In this document: one piece after another, positions 10,148 through 19,108 of the stretch
Position numbering within the stretch: position 1 is the first letter of the stretch
Layout of the letters: each line of letters begins with the position of its first letter
From: Jaenimonas drosophilae
Taxonomy: Eukaryota > Euglenozoa > Kinetoplastea > Trypanosomatida > Trypanosomatidae
Direction: 5' to 3'
Assembly: GCA_030849065.1 (NCBI GenBank)
Contig: JASAON010001591.1
Span: 1 to 64,000, forward strand
DNA length: 64,000 nt
Position numbers and translations under genes: made by a program
Notes under the pieces: model-generated
Told to the model about the DNA's origin: nothing
The model's database searches: none
Seen by the model: the letters and a program-made list of their open reading frames with translations, nothing else

Positions 10148-10531
10148 TTAGTACGGAGCCTCTGACGAGTTCCGCAGACCTTCATTTTGCATTCCCAAGT
10201 TGTTGGTTCTGTGGCGCACCTCCTTGGACTCATCCACCAGCTCTTGCAAGCATAGGTTCAGCTCATAGAGTTCCCTCGTGAAAAATTGGCAGCGGGCACC
10301 ACCCTTGACTCTACTTTGGGTGCTGTAAGCCTCCGTACAACACGTTAGTGGACGATACAAGACAATGTATAGAAATGCAATGTAAATGAGCAGAGCGACA
10401 GGCGCGCATGTAGCCACAAATATCGTTCGACTTCGGGAGCTAGAGAAATAGGTGGCCGGTATAGCCACTGCCAGCAACAGGACTAGCACGAGTAGAGACG
10501 TCAGTATCCAACTACGAATATACAAGGACAT
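10148..10531 (-). CDS. Small two-TM membrane protein of unknown function
   Basis: A 127-residue product starting at the ATG at 10531. Two hydrophobic segments are plain: about residues 9-30 (LTSLLVLVLLLAVAIPATYF) and 38-60 (IFVATCAPVALLIYIAFLYIVL). A polar, partly helical C-terminal tail carries the segment ELYELNLCLQELVDESKEVRHR. Three cysteines follow TM2. No family was recognised. The gene is real in my view because it sits in register with its neighbours and keeps the composition of a membrane protein, but I cannot propose a function. Confidence 0.7.
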   Translation of the reverse strand: MSLYIRSWILTSLLVLVLLLAVAIPATYFSSSRSRTIFVATCAPVALLIYIAFLYIVLYRPLTCCTEAYSTQSRVKGGARCQFFTRELYELNLCLQELVDESKEVRHRTNNLGMQNEGLRNSSEAPY

Positions 10532-11154
10532 GTTTTGATTGTGTACACGCCATCAAGTTGGTTTCTATGATTAGGGTGCAAAAGGCGAGGAAAGCAATCA
10601 ACAGCAGTAGCATACAGAAGAGCAAGAAGCACATGAGGACACATCAAGAATAGAATGTGGGGGTTGTCAGAGTAGCGTATTGTCTTCAGGGAGGGGCGAA
10701 GGTTTGAGTAAAAGGATGGAAAAATAAGAGAATTGCTGCAACGCGTGGCGCGGCTGCAGCTCGCATACATTCTGATTCTGTCTGCCAGCGCCGACGCAGT
10801 GGCAATTCAAAACAAAGCAAAACGGAGCAATCGAGAAATCGATAGAGCCGCGAAACGACTCACGATGTCAGCCCTGGGGTGAGAGGTTCCACAGCGCAGC
10901 GGTTGGGTTACTTGTTTTGAGATGGAACGAATAATAAAAGCGTGAAAAGACTCAAAGAGCACAATGCGTTGCCGGAAGTAGACGGGACCTGATGGGCCAA
11001 CAAATGGCTGGCATAGCGACAGGAACACTCCGGGAAAACTCTCCAGAAAATCAGTGATGCCTTCTGCGTCGTATATAGACGCCGTGCTTGTTCGTGGGGG
11101 GGGAGTCTTGGCAGAAAAGACGCGAGGTGATTAGAGTGAAAAACTGATCGCTGA
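10532..11154 (-). other. Intergenic region, no gene seen
   Basis: This 623-base region is the likely 3' UTR of the LOG-like gene plus the leader of the two-TM gene. An open frame at 10501-10770 on the minus strand overlaps the two-TM gene and lacks protein-like composition. A run of ten G at about 11095-11104 on the plus strand is C-rich on the sense strand, near the 3' UTR start. Confidence 0.55.
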
Positions 11155-13374
11155 CTACACCTCCTGGGTGGCAAGGAACTCAGCTGCCACCATAAAGCCG
11201 CGGTCATTGGTGGGGTGGCCTGGGCCGACTGGCAACTTGCCCGCGAAGTAGAGTCGATAGATCTCCAGTGCCTCCTTGCCGGTGGAAACCACCCACGGCA
11301 CCGTGGAGATCCACTCAGACCCCTTGATGGTGCCGCTCTGCGAGTTTTCCTTGTATCGGTTGGAGATCTTGTTGCCCCAATGAGATGCAGAACCAAACAG
11401 AATCATTGGATGTGCGGGTACCGTTCCCACCTTTCGGCGTACCTCCTCCAGCGCATACTCAAAGTCCGTTCCGATGCCACCGGTAAGAAAGATGGGGAAG
11501 TCAAGGTTGAAGTCTGACTGGCGTTCAACCAACTTATCCGCTCGGTATGTGAAGTAGGCATCAACGTACGGATTCTGCTTCTGTTCGTTGATGGTGGCGC
11601 CAGGTTTCGAGGCGACGCTGCCGAAATCGACGATCAGTCCACATGATAGCATCCCGAGCGTTTTCGCTACGCGGTTGCCAACTTCCATAGCGCCAGGACC
11701 TCCACCCGTCACAAGGGCAAGTGGCTTGTTGGGGTTCAGAAGAGGCAGCGTGCATGTCTTCTTGATTTGAAGAATGCCGTTCAGCATCACCATCAACTCA
11801 GCTTCGAAGTCACCTGCGACGAGATTTGAGCCGTAGACACCAAAGAAGGTAGCATCGAGGTATTCTTGGCGGCGCTCAAGGGGAACGAATACGCCAGCAT
11901 CCCGACCCGGGCGTCGGATGAACTGAAGCACTTCGCCCTTGTTCTGATTAACCTGGTAGCAAGAGATTCCAAATGTGGTGAGGTCACCGAGCAGCGCAGC
12001 GTCCTCTTGACTGAAGAAATTTCCGTAATGGCGGGACGCCGTGTTGAAGTATATGGCGCGGAGTTTGGTGCCAACAGCACGAGAGAGAATGAGCGACTTG
12101 AGGCATGGAGACGGGAAATAGCGACTTACAAGGACACCATCGCTTGAGATATCATCCGCCGCAATGGCCGAAAGAACGCCGTACTCACACTGTTGGTATG
12201 CATAGCGGCTGACCAGTTCCTGCTGCTGTTCAGGGTTCTCAAAGCCCACATAACGCGTCTGTTTCGGATCAGCAGTGATCCAATCAGTCTCTGTCATTTC
12301 ATTAAACTGCCCTCCCTTGCACAAGTAAGCACAGCAGGGGAGCATTCCCTTCGGAGCGCTCGCAAAGACACGAAGGATATCAGAGGGGCAGCTACACCGG
12401 GCTGACAAACTCTTGCGCAGCTTGAATGGAACCTGTTCCCGATAGGACTCCAGTGTGTAGAACTCCACCGGAATATGGGTGAGCTCCTCCCGCGACTCTC
12501 CCTGAAAAATAAAGGTGCGGTTGCGTGGGGTGACGGATCCATTGCCGGGCTCAATGATGGTGGAGCTCATGGGCGACAACCCCTCAGGTAGGAGTTCCTT
12601 CACAATACGGCCAAAAACGGTGCGGAAGCCCATAGGAATGCAACGAACCATGAGCGTGTCTTCTGGAACGGCAATTCTGCTACGGCCCTGATGAAACTCT
12701 TGGTGAAGTCGGAGAAGATCCTTGTATGTGGTGCCACTCTTCAGCGCCTTCCCAACCGATGGCAGCAGTCCGTGAATCTCGCCGTTGTAGTTGAACGTTC
12801 CATCAAGTAGCGGAATGAACGCGACGGCGCGGTTGTCAACCACCTTGATTTGCCAATCAAGCTTGTCGCCCAGGCATTGCAGCAGAGGTTCACCTTTCTG
12901 GTTGTGAGAAGCTGCCAGACGAAGGATATAATCAGGGTTGCGAACTAGGCGATTCGGCTCTGGTGCAAACAGCTTGCCAACCAGCGACCCGATAATGATG
13001 TAGTCCAACAGCAGCACACCGAGAGGGGAGAGTGCTCGCAGCTTCATCTGAACTGTTGCTGTACCCTTCTCTTTGTCAAGTTCAATCTTACAGTCAACAG
13101 CATTGACACCAAGTTGAGTGATGGATGAACGAAGAATAAAATCACAAGGTACGCCCTGGGCAAATCCACGGAACTTTGGATGAAGATTTTCAATAAGGAC
13201 GGTTGCCGTGGCCTCGTGGCGGTCACATCGGTTCAGCTCTACCACTTTGCCATCATCGGTCGCGAGATCATAGGGATCCTTGTACGTCGCTCGGCTAAAC
13301 CGATATGACCTCATACCATTGTGATTAAGTACCGCTTCAGGGTACCAACGGCTGGAGAGATTCGTTTCGGGCAT
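11155..13374 (-). CDS. LOG/PpnN-like Rossmann-fold protein, possible nucleotide 5'-monophosphate nucleosidase
   Basis: A 739-residue product from the ATG at 13374. The C-terminal third carries the signatures of the LOG ('lysine decarboxylase-like') superfamily: a nucleotide-binding GGGPGAMEVGNR loop at about 557-568 and the later TGGIGTDFEYALEE motif at about 631-644, matching the family's PGGxGTxxE. Known members hydrolyse nucleoside 5'-monophosphates to a free base and ribose 5-phosphate. The domain order, with a long N-terminal region before the LOG domain, recalls bacterial PpnN, though I cannot confirm that the N-terminal part is related. The open frame extends 38 codons upstream to a GTG through a poly-T tract (residues SSFFFFLLF), which is the splice signal and not protein. 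Acceptor AGs lie near 13430. Confidence 0.75.
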   Translation of the reverse strand: MPETNLSSRWYPEAVLNHNGMRSYRFSRATYKDPYDLATDDGKVVELNRCDRHEATATVLIENLHPKFRGFAQGVPCDFILRSSITQLGVNAVDCKIELDKEKGTATVQMKLRALSPLGVLLLDYIIIGSLVGKLFAPEPNRLVRNPDYILRLAASHNQKGEPLLQCLGDKLDWQIKVVDNRAVAFIPLLDGTFNYNGEIHGLLPSVGKALKSGTTYKDLLRLHQEFHQGRSRIAVPEDTLMVRCIPMGFRTVFGRIVKELLPEGLSPMSSTIIEPGNGSVTPRNRTFIFQGESREELTHIPVEFYTLESYREQVPFKLRKSLSARCSCPSDILRVFASAPKGMLPCCAYLCKGGQFNEMTETDWITADPKQTRYVGFENPEQQQELVSRYAYQQCEYGVLSAIAADDISSDGVLVSRYFPSPCLKSLILSRAVGTKLRAIYFNTASRHYGNFFSQEDAALLGDLTTFGISCYQVNQNKGEVLQFIRRPGRDAGVFVPLERRQEYLDATFFGVYGSNLVAGDFEAELMVMLNGILQIKKTCTLPLLNPNKPLALVTGGGPGAMEVGNRVAKTLGMLSCGLIVDFGSVASKPGATINEQKQNPYVDAYFTYRADKLVERQSDFNLDFPIFLTGGIGTDFEYALEEVRRKVGTVPAHPMILFGSASHWGNKISNRYKENSQSGTIKGSEWISTVPWVVSTGKEALEIYRLYFAGKLPVGPGHPTNDRGFMVAAEFLATQEV

Positions 13375-13685
13375 TAGTGACGCGGCAAATAAAAAGTATA
13401 GTGAACTACGGAGGGATAAATAGCGATGTGCTTTGAACTGGATGAAGTGAAACAACAAAAAAAAAAAGAATGAAGAGCGTCGCATCACATGATGATTATG
13501 TTTGGGTCAGCACTTGGCGTACATCAGCCCAGTTTTGGCGCGTTGGCTCATTGTCATTGGTATATTAATCGACGTCACATGCACCCACCGCACTGGCATG
13601 ACTTACCAAATGATCCATTAATTCATCACCAAGTTATTGTTTGGTGGGAGCATGGCCCCCCCCCACGGTTCCAACACCTTCATCT
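13375..13685 (-). other. Intergenic region between EBP2 and the LOG-like gene
   Basis: Contains the EBP2 3' UTR and the 5' signals of the LOG-like gene. The plus-strand A-run at about 13455-13470 is the poly-T tract of the sense strand. Downstream AGs within about 60 bases are acceptor candidates. No further gene seen. Confidence 0.6.
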
Positions 13686-14414
13686 TCAGTGCTTTCTGCG
13701 CGCGTTCTTTCCTGGACGCTTGCGCGCACCACCACCTGGGCGTACATTTCGCGGACGGGGTGTCTGGGACTTCTTGCGTCCTCCCTTTCCACCCTCTTCG
13801 TCATCCTCGTTGAGCATGTCCTGCAAGTGGCCATCGCCCTTTCGCTTCTTCTTCCAGTCGCTCAGGCGGTCCTGCATGTCGCGCTTGTACTTGGCACGTT
13901 GACGGAGAACCTCAGCTTGAACCTCCTTGCCATACTTCTTCTGGTCCTTCATAGCGCGGCGGTGGGCCTGCGATTCAATTCTCGCGCGAGAGGCCTCCAT
14001 TGCCTGGCGCACATCGTGCATGTGGGTATCAGACTTGATCATCTCGGCGTAGTAGTCGCTGGGGCGCTTCCACGGAATCCCTGCCTCCTCAAGCAGCGCA
14101 ATGCCGCGACCCACTGACAGCAGGGTTTGTTGGATGAAAGCCTCCTCGCGCTTTGGGTCGTCATCTGCATTCAAATCGTCAGGAAGGGATTTGGTTGATG
14201 TGAGAGCCATGCGCTCCACCCACTGCGAGGGCTCACTAAACTCTACCTTTGAAGCTGCGGTCTTTGATGGAGCAGCGGCATCGCCATCCTCAGAGGTTTG
14301 ACTTTCAGTCTCCGCGACGCTCTCTTCATCCTCTTCGTGCTCTTTTTCAGCCCTCTTCTTTTGGCGCTGCTCACGAACGTTTTTCTTTTTGGTAGCTATG
14401 GAATACACGGGCAT
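13686..14414 (-). CDS. EBP2: rRNA-processing protein EBP2 homologue
   Basis: A 242-residue basic nucleolar protein. EBP2 is needed for 27S pre-rRNA processing and 60S assembly in yeast. The family core occupies about residues 60-190: WVERMALTSTKSLPDDLNADDDPKREEAF, then IPWKRPSDYYAEMIKSDTHMHDVR, then KKYGKEVQAEVLRQRAKYKRDM, all closely matching the conserved EBP2 pattern (tKRPxDYfAEMxKSDxhMxxxR and KkyGKxVQxEVLq). The N-terminus is charged and acidic, and the C-terminus is a Gly/Arg/Lys-rich nucleolar tail. The start is the first ATG (14414) after an acceptor at 14473-14472. The frame is open to a TTG at 14471, immediately at the acceptor, which is not a credible start. Confidence 0.92.
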   Translation of the reverse strand: MPVYSIATKKKNVREQRQKKRAEKEHEEDEESVAETESQTSEDGDAAAPSKTAASKVEFSEPSQWVERMALTSTKSLPDDLNADDDPKREEAFIQQTLLSVGRGIALLEEAGIPWKRPSDYYAEMIKSDTHMHDVRQAMEASRARIESQAHRRAMKDQKKYGKEVQAEVLRQRAKYKRDMQDRLSDWKKKRKGDGHLQDMLNEDDEEGGKGGRKKSQTPRPRNVRPGGGARKRPGKNARRKH

Positions 14415-14726
14415 TGGAAGGGCACAACTCGAATGGATGGAGCTAGAATACCGCCAACACACACTACTCAACTAAATGAAAAGAGGGAAACAAAGCAGTA
14501 GTAAGCACTCATGCATTGTAGTGAAGGTCCACCAAGCCTCAATTGGCCTTGGTCACACGCATGCATACCAACACAGGCAAATGAAAACTGCGAATCTATG
14601 TACATTCTCACACGTGGGTCATCAGGCGGAATGAAAGCAACCGCAGCCATTGGTTGTTCGATCGAAGCAGTTTTAGCGGATCGGCATGCCATGTGGAGCA
14701 CAATCGTCGGGGTGCCATTGTTCCCA
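14415..14726 (-). other. Intergenic region between DRC4 and EBP2
   Basis: DRC4 3' UTR plus EBP2 leader. The sense strand has a pyrimidine tract ending in the acceptor at 14473-14472. Nothing else recognised. Confidence 0.6.
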
Positions 14727-16169
14727 TTACGCTCGTAGTGTTGTCGTCCCAGTAAGACCAGACACTCCATTGTTCTCCAAATATGCCTCGTAAGTTGCCA
14801 CAACGTCTTCACTTCGCGCAGTCATTTGAATGAGCAGTTGCTTCAGGTCTTCTATCGTCTTGTCCTTCTCCGAGGATAGGTCATGTACCTTCTGCTCAAG
14901 CTCTTTGATGTCTTCCGCATTGATGTTTGCGCGTTTGAGGAGCTCTGTTAGCTTGGCATCGCGGCCTTCCAGTTGTCCTTGAACTAACTCAAGCTTCTTC
15001 TGCACTAGCACACGTCGGAAGGTGGACTTGCGCTGAATCTCTTGGAGCATCTTGTTGAACTTGTCAAACACAATATCACGATCTTCCACTAACTTGGCGT
15101 AGCGTTGGAGCAGCACCTCGTGCTCCCAGCTGAGGGTCTGGTACTCTTGATCAGACTCGCGAACCTGGCCCTTGAGCTGCTGCAGCATCTCCTTGTCCGA
15201 GAGGTAATTGGCGAGATCCAATTCTAAGTCCTTCTTCTGCCGTTGCAGTCGCGCCAACGGTTCAGTGAGCTTCTTGTTGCGTTGGGCCACCTCGTACATC
15301 GCCTTCTCATTGTGGGCTTCGGTTCGCTTGCGTGCGAAGACCTCGTCTTTGAGAGTACGAATAGTTTCTAAGTTGTTGGATGTGATTTCACTGTAGTAAT
15401 CCTTGATGTCTTTGAACGTTCGCTCATGGACTTCGCGTAGCTCCTCCACGTGCTGGTCTTTTCGCTTCTCAATTTGGTGAATCTCCTCACGCCGAGTCTG
15501 GTCCATCTCCTCGCGCAGCTCCTTAATCATTTGCTCGTACTTGAGATGCAATTCCTTTAACTCGCGCTCAAACTGAATCTGTTGCTCCGCGATTTCCTTG
15601 TCCTGCTTCGCAACCAAAGACATGCGCTGCTCTCGATGCTCCACTTCCATCTCACGATCCAAAAGCTTGGCATCACGAATGTCCCGTCGAGCAGTATTTT
15701 CCAGCTGGCGATACTCATCCTCGTTGGCCATCAACGCCCGCTCTCCTTCTTCCTTCAATTCTGACAGCTGCATCTGATTCTCAAACAGCAAATGGCGTAT
15801 CTTCTGTTTAAAAACCTTCTTCTCCACCTCGTGGCGCGCGTTGAGCTCCTCCCTTTCGTGGTCTTTTTGCCTAAGTCCCTGCTTGACCTCCTCTAGCTGT
15901 TTCTTTGTGATGTCCCAAAAGGCCATGATACGATCGCGCTCCAACTGAAAATAGTTGCGCATCGCCTGGGTTTTCTGAAGCGCCTCCGTAGCTAGCCACA
16001 CTTCGTGCGCATCAGGGAGAGGATCTTCCGGAGGGGGAGGTACCACGGACTTTTTGGCGTCAGCTTTTCCCTTCCCTTTTCCCTTGCCGCCACTCGGCGC
16101 CCTTTTTCCGCCCGCTTTGGCCGGAGTGGCCTTGGGTGCCTTCGCTACCTTTGGAGCTTTGGGTGGCAT
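14727..16169 (-). CDS. DRC4: Dynein regulatory complex subunit 4 (trypanin / GAS8)
   Basis: A 480-residue protein with a basic Lys/Pro/Ala-rich N-terminus (about 1-45) followed by almost continuous coiled coil (about 60-470). Segments typical of GAS8/trypanin are visible, including MRNYFQLERDRIMAFWDITKKQLEE, the IRHLLFENQMQLSELK segment, FKDIKDYYSEITSNNLETIRTLKDE, and KRKTEPLARLQRQKKDLEL-like text (NKKLTEPLARLQRQKKDLEL). Length matches the family. DRC4 is a core subunit of the nexin-dynein regulatory complex on axonemal doublets; in T. brucei its loss disrupts flagellar motility. The start ATG at 16169 gives the expected N-terminus. The protein implies a motile flagellated organism. Confidence 0.95.
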   Translation of the reverse strand: MPPKAPKVAKAPKATPAKAGGKRAPSGGKGKGKGKADAKKSVVPPPPEDPLPDAHEVWLATEALQKTQAMRNYFQLERDRIMAFWDITKKQLEEVKQGLRQKDHEREELNARHEVEKKVFKQKIRHLLFENQMQLSELKEEGERALMANEDEYRQLENTARRDIRDAKLLDREMEVEHREQRMSLVAKQDKEIAEQQIQFERELKELHLKYEQMIKELREEMDQTRREEIHQIEKRKDQHVEELREVHERTFKDIKDYYSEITSNNLETIRTLKDEVFARKRTEAHNEKAMYEVAQRNKKLTEPLARLQRQKKDLELDLANYLSDKEMLQQLKGQVRESDQEYQTLSWEHEVLLQRYAKLVEDRDIVFDKFNKMLQEIQRKSTFRRVLVQKKLELVQGQLEGRDAKLTELLKRANINAEDIKELEQKVHDLSSEKDKTIEDLKQLLIQMTARSEDVVATYEAYLENNGVSGLTGTTTLRA

Positions 16170-16330
16170 AGTTCTACTACTGTTATGACGGGTGTGGGAG
16201 GAAGGATAGCACGTGATAGGTTGGGAGTGGTGACAGCAGGTCGTTTACCAAATGTAGCAGTCATATATAATTGAAGCTGAGGTTACACGAGCCAAAAAGG
16301 ATTATGTTAGTGGGCGTCGCAGTGATGTAG

Positions 16331-17173
16331 TCAAGGGGACTCCTCCTGCGGCTTGGCATCACCGGGACGGACACTCTCCCATGAAATGCCGGGAAGGATA
16401 TACTCCGAAAAGTGTCGATCGGTGAACTTGGCACCATCACTCGAGTAGCGCTGCTGCACTCCAATGTACTGATGAATGTAGTAGAGCAGCAAATCATCGA
16501 CCTCCCCGTTGTACTCTTTGTTCGTCTTCTTTTCTGAGCTGCACTGCTTACGACGATTTGTTTGAGTGATGTACTCACGCAGAAAGTAGTAGATCGCCTC
16601 CACCGTCGCCAAATAGGATGGATCATTGTTCTGAAATCGCCAGAACAATGATGTTTGCGTCGCAATGCGAACGTGTTTGAATTGGCTAATACGAGTATCC
16701 CGCGCGATGGACTTGCTTTGTTGCCAAGTGCTGTCAACAAACACCACATTTTGGTAACGCTCCAAGTGCCCCACCTCCTGAAGCTCCACACTGTCGCTGC
16801 TAGGGTACAGCACGAGAGTATCGTTCGGTGACAAATGCTCCGGGACCGTGGGGTATTCAACAATGTGAAGGTCTGGTGATATCGTTGACGCCGCGAGACT
16901 AGTGCTCTTTCCCCGAAGCTCCTGAGGATGCAGCACCACGTAAACGTTTAGTGGTAGTACTAGGGGTGCAGGGTGTGTCTCAGGATGTACCACTGTAAGG
17001 CAGTCGTAGCAGTACAATAAGCGCCGTTTTCCACACTTTGGGCACGGTCGTCTCTCGCGTTGCTGACGGATTGCCTCCAGAGATACAGAAAAACGTAACG
17101 ATTGGATAAATTCTTTCACGTGCTCCGCACGCTCGGAGGGAGACTCCACATAACCACTGCGGCCGCGCTTCAT
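16331..17173 (-). CDS. DTWD1: DTW-domain protein, tRNA-uridine aminocarboxypropyltransferase (DTWD1-like)
   Basis: A 280-residue enzyme of the TDD/DTW family, which transfers the 3-amino-3-carboxypropyl group of S-adenosylmethionine to uridine in tRNA (acp3U). Two CxxC pairs (CPKC at 44-47, CYDC at 55-58) suggest a zinc site near the N-terminus. The family signature DxTW is DSTW at 147-150, followed by QQSK, and the second conserved block appears as YLATVEAIYYFLREY near 187-201. The start is the ATG at 17173. A very good splice acceptor (pyrimidine tract ending TGTAG at 17183-17182) leaves an 8-base leader, so the upstream open frame to a GTG at 17239 is not coding. Confidence 0.9.
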   Translation of the reverse strand: MKRGRSGYVESPSERAEHVKEFIQSLRFSVSLEAIRQQRERRPCPKCGKRRLLYCYDCLTVVHPETHPAPLVLPLNVYVVLHPQELRGKSTSLAASTISPDLHIVEYPTVPEHLSPNDTLVLYPSSDSVELQEVGHLERYQNVVFVDSTWQQSKSIARDTRISQFKHVRIATQTSLFWRFQNNDPSYLATVEAIYYFLREYITQTNRRKQCSSEKKTNKEYNGEVDDLLLYYIHQYIGVQQRYSSDGAKFTDRHFSEYILPGISWESVRPGDAKPQEESP

Positions 17174-17302
17174 AAATCCACCTACACAAAAGAGTTGGGG
17201 GAACCAAAAACGGATGAGCGAGCTGAAGCTACAATACACCTTCTCACAGAATTGCCGTAAGTTTGGGCAGGGGGCCAGTATTTGTTGCAGCAGTAAGGCA
17301 GC

Positions 17303-18934
17303 TCACACCGTGCTCAGACTACACTCTCCATCAGATGGGGTGTACCAGAGAAACGTCGAGCTTGCGGAAAAAGAACCAGGATTTACTACGTGAACACCCT
17401 TGTACATGCACTCCCACTGTTCGGTGCTATCGCAAAGAAGTAGTGTGTGGGGAAGAACGGGTAACCTGAGGGAGTCGTCCATCTTCCAGAGTACTGAAAC
17501 ACCCGAGTCGGGAAACAAATGGCCCTCATCCAGTACTGATTTGGCAATGCGTTCAAATGATGTAGATTCGGGAGCGGAGTCCGCTGATGACGTGATCCTA
17601 ATCGGTGGCACCAAACCAAGATCATGCTCCGCCAGCTGAAACGCACGAAAGTAGTCGCGTCGGGAGATGATTACCTCGTGGGTAAAAAATCGAATACGGC
17701 ACGGATTTGGTGCCAAAACAACTCTTTTCAGGCGGCTTTTCAGTCCAGACGCGTACCGAGTCGCTAATGGTGGCTGTGGGTGCATCCCCAGTAGGGAAGA
17801 AGGATCTTCTGGCCCCGGAACAAATATGAACTGGCTGTGTTGCGCTGCAGTAGGGGCATTTGCAACGACACAACTGCCCAAGACATCGAGAAGAGTTTGC
17901 ACGGGATCAGACTCATCCATTGCATTGGTTAGATGCGATACGTCGCCGTAGCTGATGGGGGAGGAAGAAAAATTCCCAACGAAGACAAAGGTAGTTTCAG
18001 CCAGCTCCTGCTCACCACGCTCCTGCATCCTCACAAAAAAATCGGTCAGTCGACTACGAGTGTACGCCTTGTCCAAGTGAACGTGTGCCAGAAGTACTAT
18101 TACTGACTGCAACGCCTTTTGTTCAGCAGCCAGCGCTGCAGCAGTGTCAGCAGGAGCAGCACCAAATAGATCAACCGACCGCCCAAGACTACGCAGCGTG
18201 TTATCGCGTCGCTCTGCTGGTGGCAAATCAATTCGTGTGGCGCTCAGTGCACCGCCGCCCCAAAAGCCAGTGACAACAACCAAGAATCCTGTTCCCATGA
18301 AGCAGGAAGCAATTGAATCCGTTGATGACTCATTCGAAAAAGACACCTTCACCTGGCCTCGTGGGTCCTCCAGCAAGTACGAATCCCCTTTCTTTTCAAT
18401 AAGCCCCAACACGGAAATCTGTGCATCAGCACGAATCCCATCAAGTGCTGAAATAGGAAGAAGCGGACTCAGGGCCTCTGTGTGTGCGGTCTTACTAATA
18501 CCCTTACGGTAAAGTCCACTACGCAGGCACCGCCGACGGGCATGCAAGTATCGTTGCTTCAGTGCCTGAAGCCGATCAAGGGCAACGTTTTTGGGAGCTT
18601 CCTTGAAATCCTCCGTAACTTCGTCAACCAGAAATCTGGGGACATCAGGAAGTGGAACTGCTACAGGATATTGGCTACTTCCTTCGCGACCTTCCGCACT
18701 ATTCCATTTTTGTGATTGCTGAGCAATGACAATTTCTATTCTCTCAAGATTTACGAATCTATCTGGTGAGTTGTGTTGCTGAAGCAAAGAAAACAACTCT
18801 TTTATCATTCCACGGCGTTGCTCATCATCAACAGCTGGCTCGCCAACAAAATCACATAATCGCTTCAGTGCGTGTGGGTGGAATCTATAGTTGTGCATCA
18901 TCGCCATCTGTTGAACCAAGGCATGATGGTTCAT
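17303..18934 (-). CDS. DPB2: DNA polymerase epsilon subunit B (Dpb2/POLE2)
   Basis: A 543-residue B-subunit. Residues about 1-75 form the small helical N-terminal domain (HPHALKRLCDFVG, ERIEIVIAQQSQKW). An OB-fold follows: SVLGLIEKKGDSYLLEDPRGQVKVSFS and GTGFLVVVTGFWGGGALSATRIDLPPAE, with the family's LED motif at 188-190. Residues about 270-510 are the calcineurin-like phosphoesterase fold, inactive in B-subunits. The segments VIVLLAHVHLDKAYTRSRLTDFF, TTFVFVGNFSS, FIFVPGPEDP and VVLAPNPCRIRFFTHEVIISRRDY are typical. The protein links Pol epsilon to the CMG helicase in leading-strand replication. The start ATG is at 18934. Confidence 0.94.
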   Translation of the reverse strand: MNHHALVQQMAMMHNYRFHPHALKRLCDFVGEPAVDDEQRRGMIKELFSLLQQHNSPDRFVNLERIEIVIAQQSQKWNSAEGREGSSQYPVAVPLPDVPRFLVDEVTEDFKEAPKNVALDRLQALKQRYLHARRRCLRSGLYRKGISKTAHTEALSPLLPISALDGIRADAQISVLGLIEKKGDSYLLEDPRGQVKVSFSNESSTDSIASCFMGTGFLVVVTGFWGGGALSATRIDLPPAERRDNTLRSLGRSVDLFGAAPADTAAALAAEQKALQSVIVLLAHVHLDKAYTRSRLTDFFVRMQERGEQELAETTFVFVGNFSSSPISYGDVSHLTNAMDESDPVQTLLDVLGSCVVANAPTAAQHSQFIFVPGPEDPSSLLGMHPQPPLATRYASGLKSRLKRVVLAPNPCRIRFFTHEVIISRRDYFRAFQLAEHDLGLVPPIRITSSADSAPESTSFERIAKSVLDEGHLFPDSGVSVLWKMDDSLRLPVLPHTLLLCDSTEQWECMYKGVHVVNPGSFSASSTFLWYTPSDGECSLSTV

Positions 18935-19108
18935 CTGAGCCTATATTTACTACAACGAAAAGCGAGACAGCAATGAAGAGATTAATCGTATTGATGTCGT
19001 TGGAAGTCAGCACAGTAAAGTATTTCCCCAGTTTTCCTGTAGAGCCGACCACTGTTTCCACGTTCGCAACTACTGTACGATTGCAGACAGCACATATGAA
19101 TCTCTGCG

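Noticed and set aside
13372..13488. N-terminal extension of the LOG-like protein (MMRRSSFFFFLLF...)
   Set aside because: It is the translated poly-T tract and splice signal and starts with GTG. The same applies to the upstream extensions of the LRR, four-TM, PMS, type II membrane, metacaspase and 1328-residue genes.
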